Positions 40,636-40,693 of a DNA stretch of 40,693 nucleotides are shown here, piece after piece. Position numbers and translations under genes: made by a program. Each line of letters opens with the position of its first letter. Within the stretch, counting starts at the first letter, position 1. This DNA comes from Bacteroidota bacterium (GTDB taxonomy: Bacteria > Bacteroidota > Ignavibacteria > SZUA-365). The notes below the pieces were generated by a model. The model made no database searches, was not told the DNA's origin, and worked only from the letters and a program-made list of their open reading frames with translations. The stretch spans positions 1 to 40,693 of the forward strand of contig QKAF01000023.1 in assembly GCA_003246455.1 (NCBI GenBank), read 5' to 3'.

Positions 40636-40664
40636 TTGACATTCAGGCGGATAATGCGTAATTA
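40636..40664 (+). promoter_or_regulatory. promoter-like site for a gene beyond the right edge
   Basis: TTGACA (40636-40641), 17 bp, TAATTA (40659-40664). The -35 box is consensus but the -10 box is weak. No start codon follows within the window. Confidence 0.4.
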
Positions 40665-40693
40665 ATGCCCACCGTGAGAAAATTCGGTCAATA

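Larger units (their letters stand above)
40226..40693. other. gene-free right end with repeats and promoter
   Basis: 468 bases with no supported gene. It contains a 13-base direct repeat AAAAGGTGCGGTT (40245-40257 and 40389-40401), a tandem 11-base repeat CGGCGGGCGCA (40545-40566) and a promoter-like site (40636-40664) pointing out of the window. A 65-codon ORF (40468-40665) is Arg-rich and has poor context. Confidence 0.5.

Noticed and set aside
40468-40665. 65-codon + strand open frame near the right edge
   Set aside because: Arg-rich, no family, overlaps the promoter-like site at 40636; more likely chance.

Overview
The window looks like a chromosomal piece of a GC-rich bacterium of the FCB group (Bacteroidota/Ignavibacteriota/Kapabacteria-like). 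Five large secreted proteins end in a type IX secretion (T9SS) type A sorting domain, two of them with the NYPNPF-type motif typical of Ignavibacteria and relatives. A PorT-like outer-membrane barrel and a Reg_prop/Y_Y_Y sensor kinase fit the same group. Promoter-like sites, however, follow the ordinary sigma70 layout (TTGnnn, about 17 bp, TAnnnT) and not the TTTG/TAnnTTTG layout of Bacteroidetes proper. This favours an early-branching lineage such as Ignavibacteria or Kapabacteria. The lineage is an inference.

Layout. 1-610: tRNA-Ser(GCU) with its own promoter and terminator, then a divergent DUF4405-type small membrane cytochrome. 823-4185: a secreted S9-type hydrolase, then a translationally coupled methyltransferase and NodB-fold (deacetylase-like) protein. 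4640-12010: T9SS cargo with a dockerin-like calcium segment, two small alpha/beta-barrel proteins, an outer-membrane barrel, an SGNH-like T9SS protein and a TPR lipoprotein. 12011-15021: a hybrid histidine kinase and a convergent unknown protein. 15153-19044 (minus strand): a tight operon of a 59-residue membrane peptide, an extended SDR, a CPBP-family membrane protease, an AUR1/PAP2-like membrane phosphatase/transferase and a second SDR. Three of its junctions suggest co-translation, and the gene set hints at membrane-lipid or glycolipid chemistry.

19155-27127: a DinB-like protein, a T9SS Asp-box propeller protein and two orphan sensor kinases sharing the same kinase core. 27186-34659: an unrecognised 180-residue protein, then a tandem duplicate of two ~1,080-residue T9SS proteins. 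34780-40225 (minus strand): a respiratory cluster of lipoprotein, Rieske protein, b6-type cytochrome b fused to a subunit-IV-like part, an 11-heme membrane-anchored cytochrome c and a DUF2339 membrane protein. This is probably a quinol-oxidising bc-type complex in which a multiheme protein replaces cytochrome c1 or f. 40226-40693: no gene seen; a promoter near the right edge points out of the window.

No CRISPR array, insertion sequence, phage gene, rRNA gene or replication origin was seen. The parts least explained by known families are the 15-19 kb operon, the 11-heme bc-type complex and the three unrecognised small proteins (14629-15021, 27186-27728, 39656-40225).
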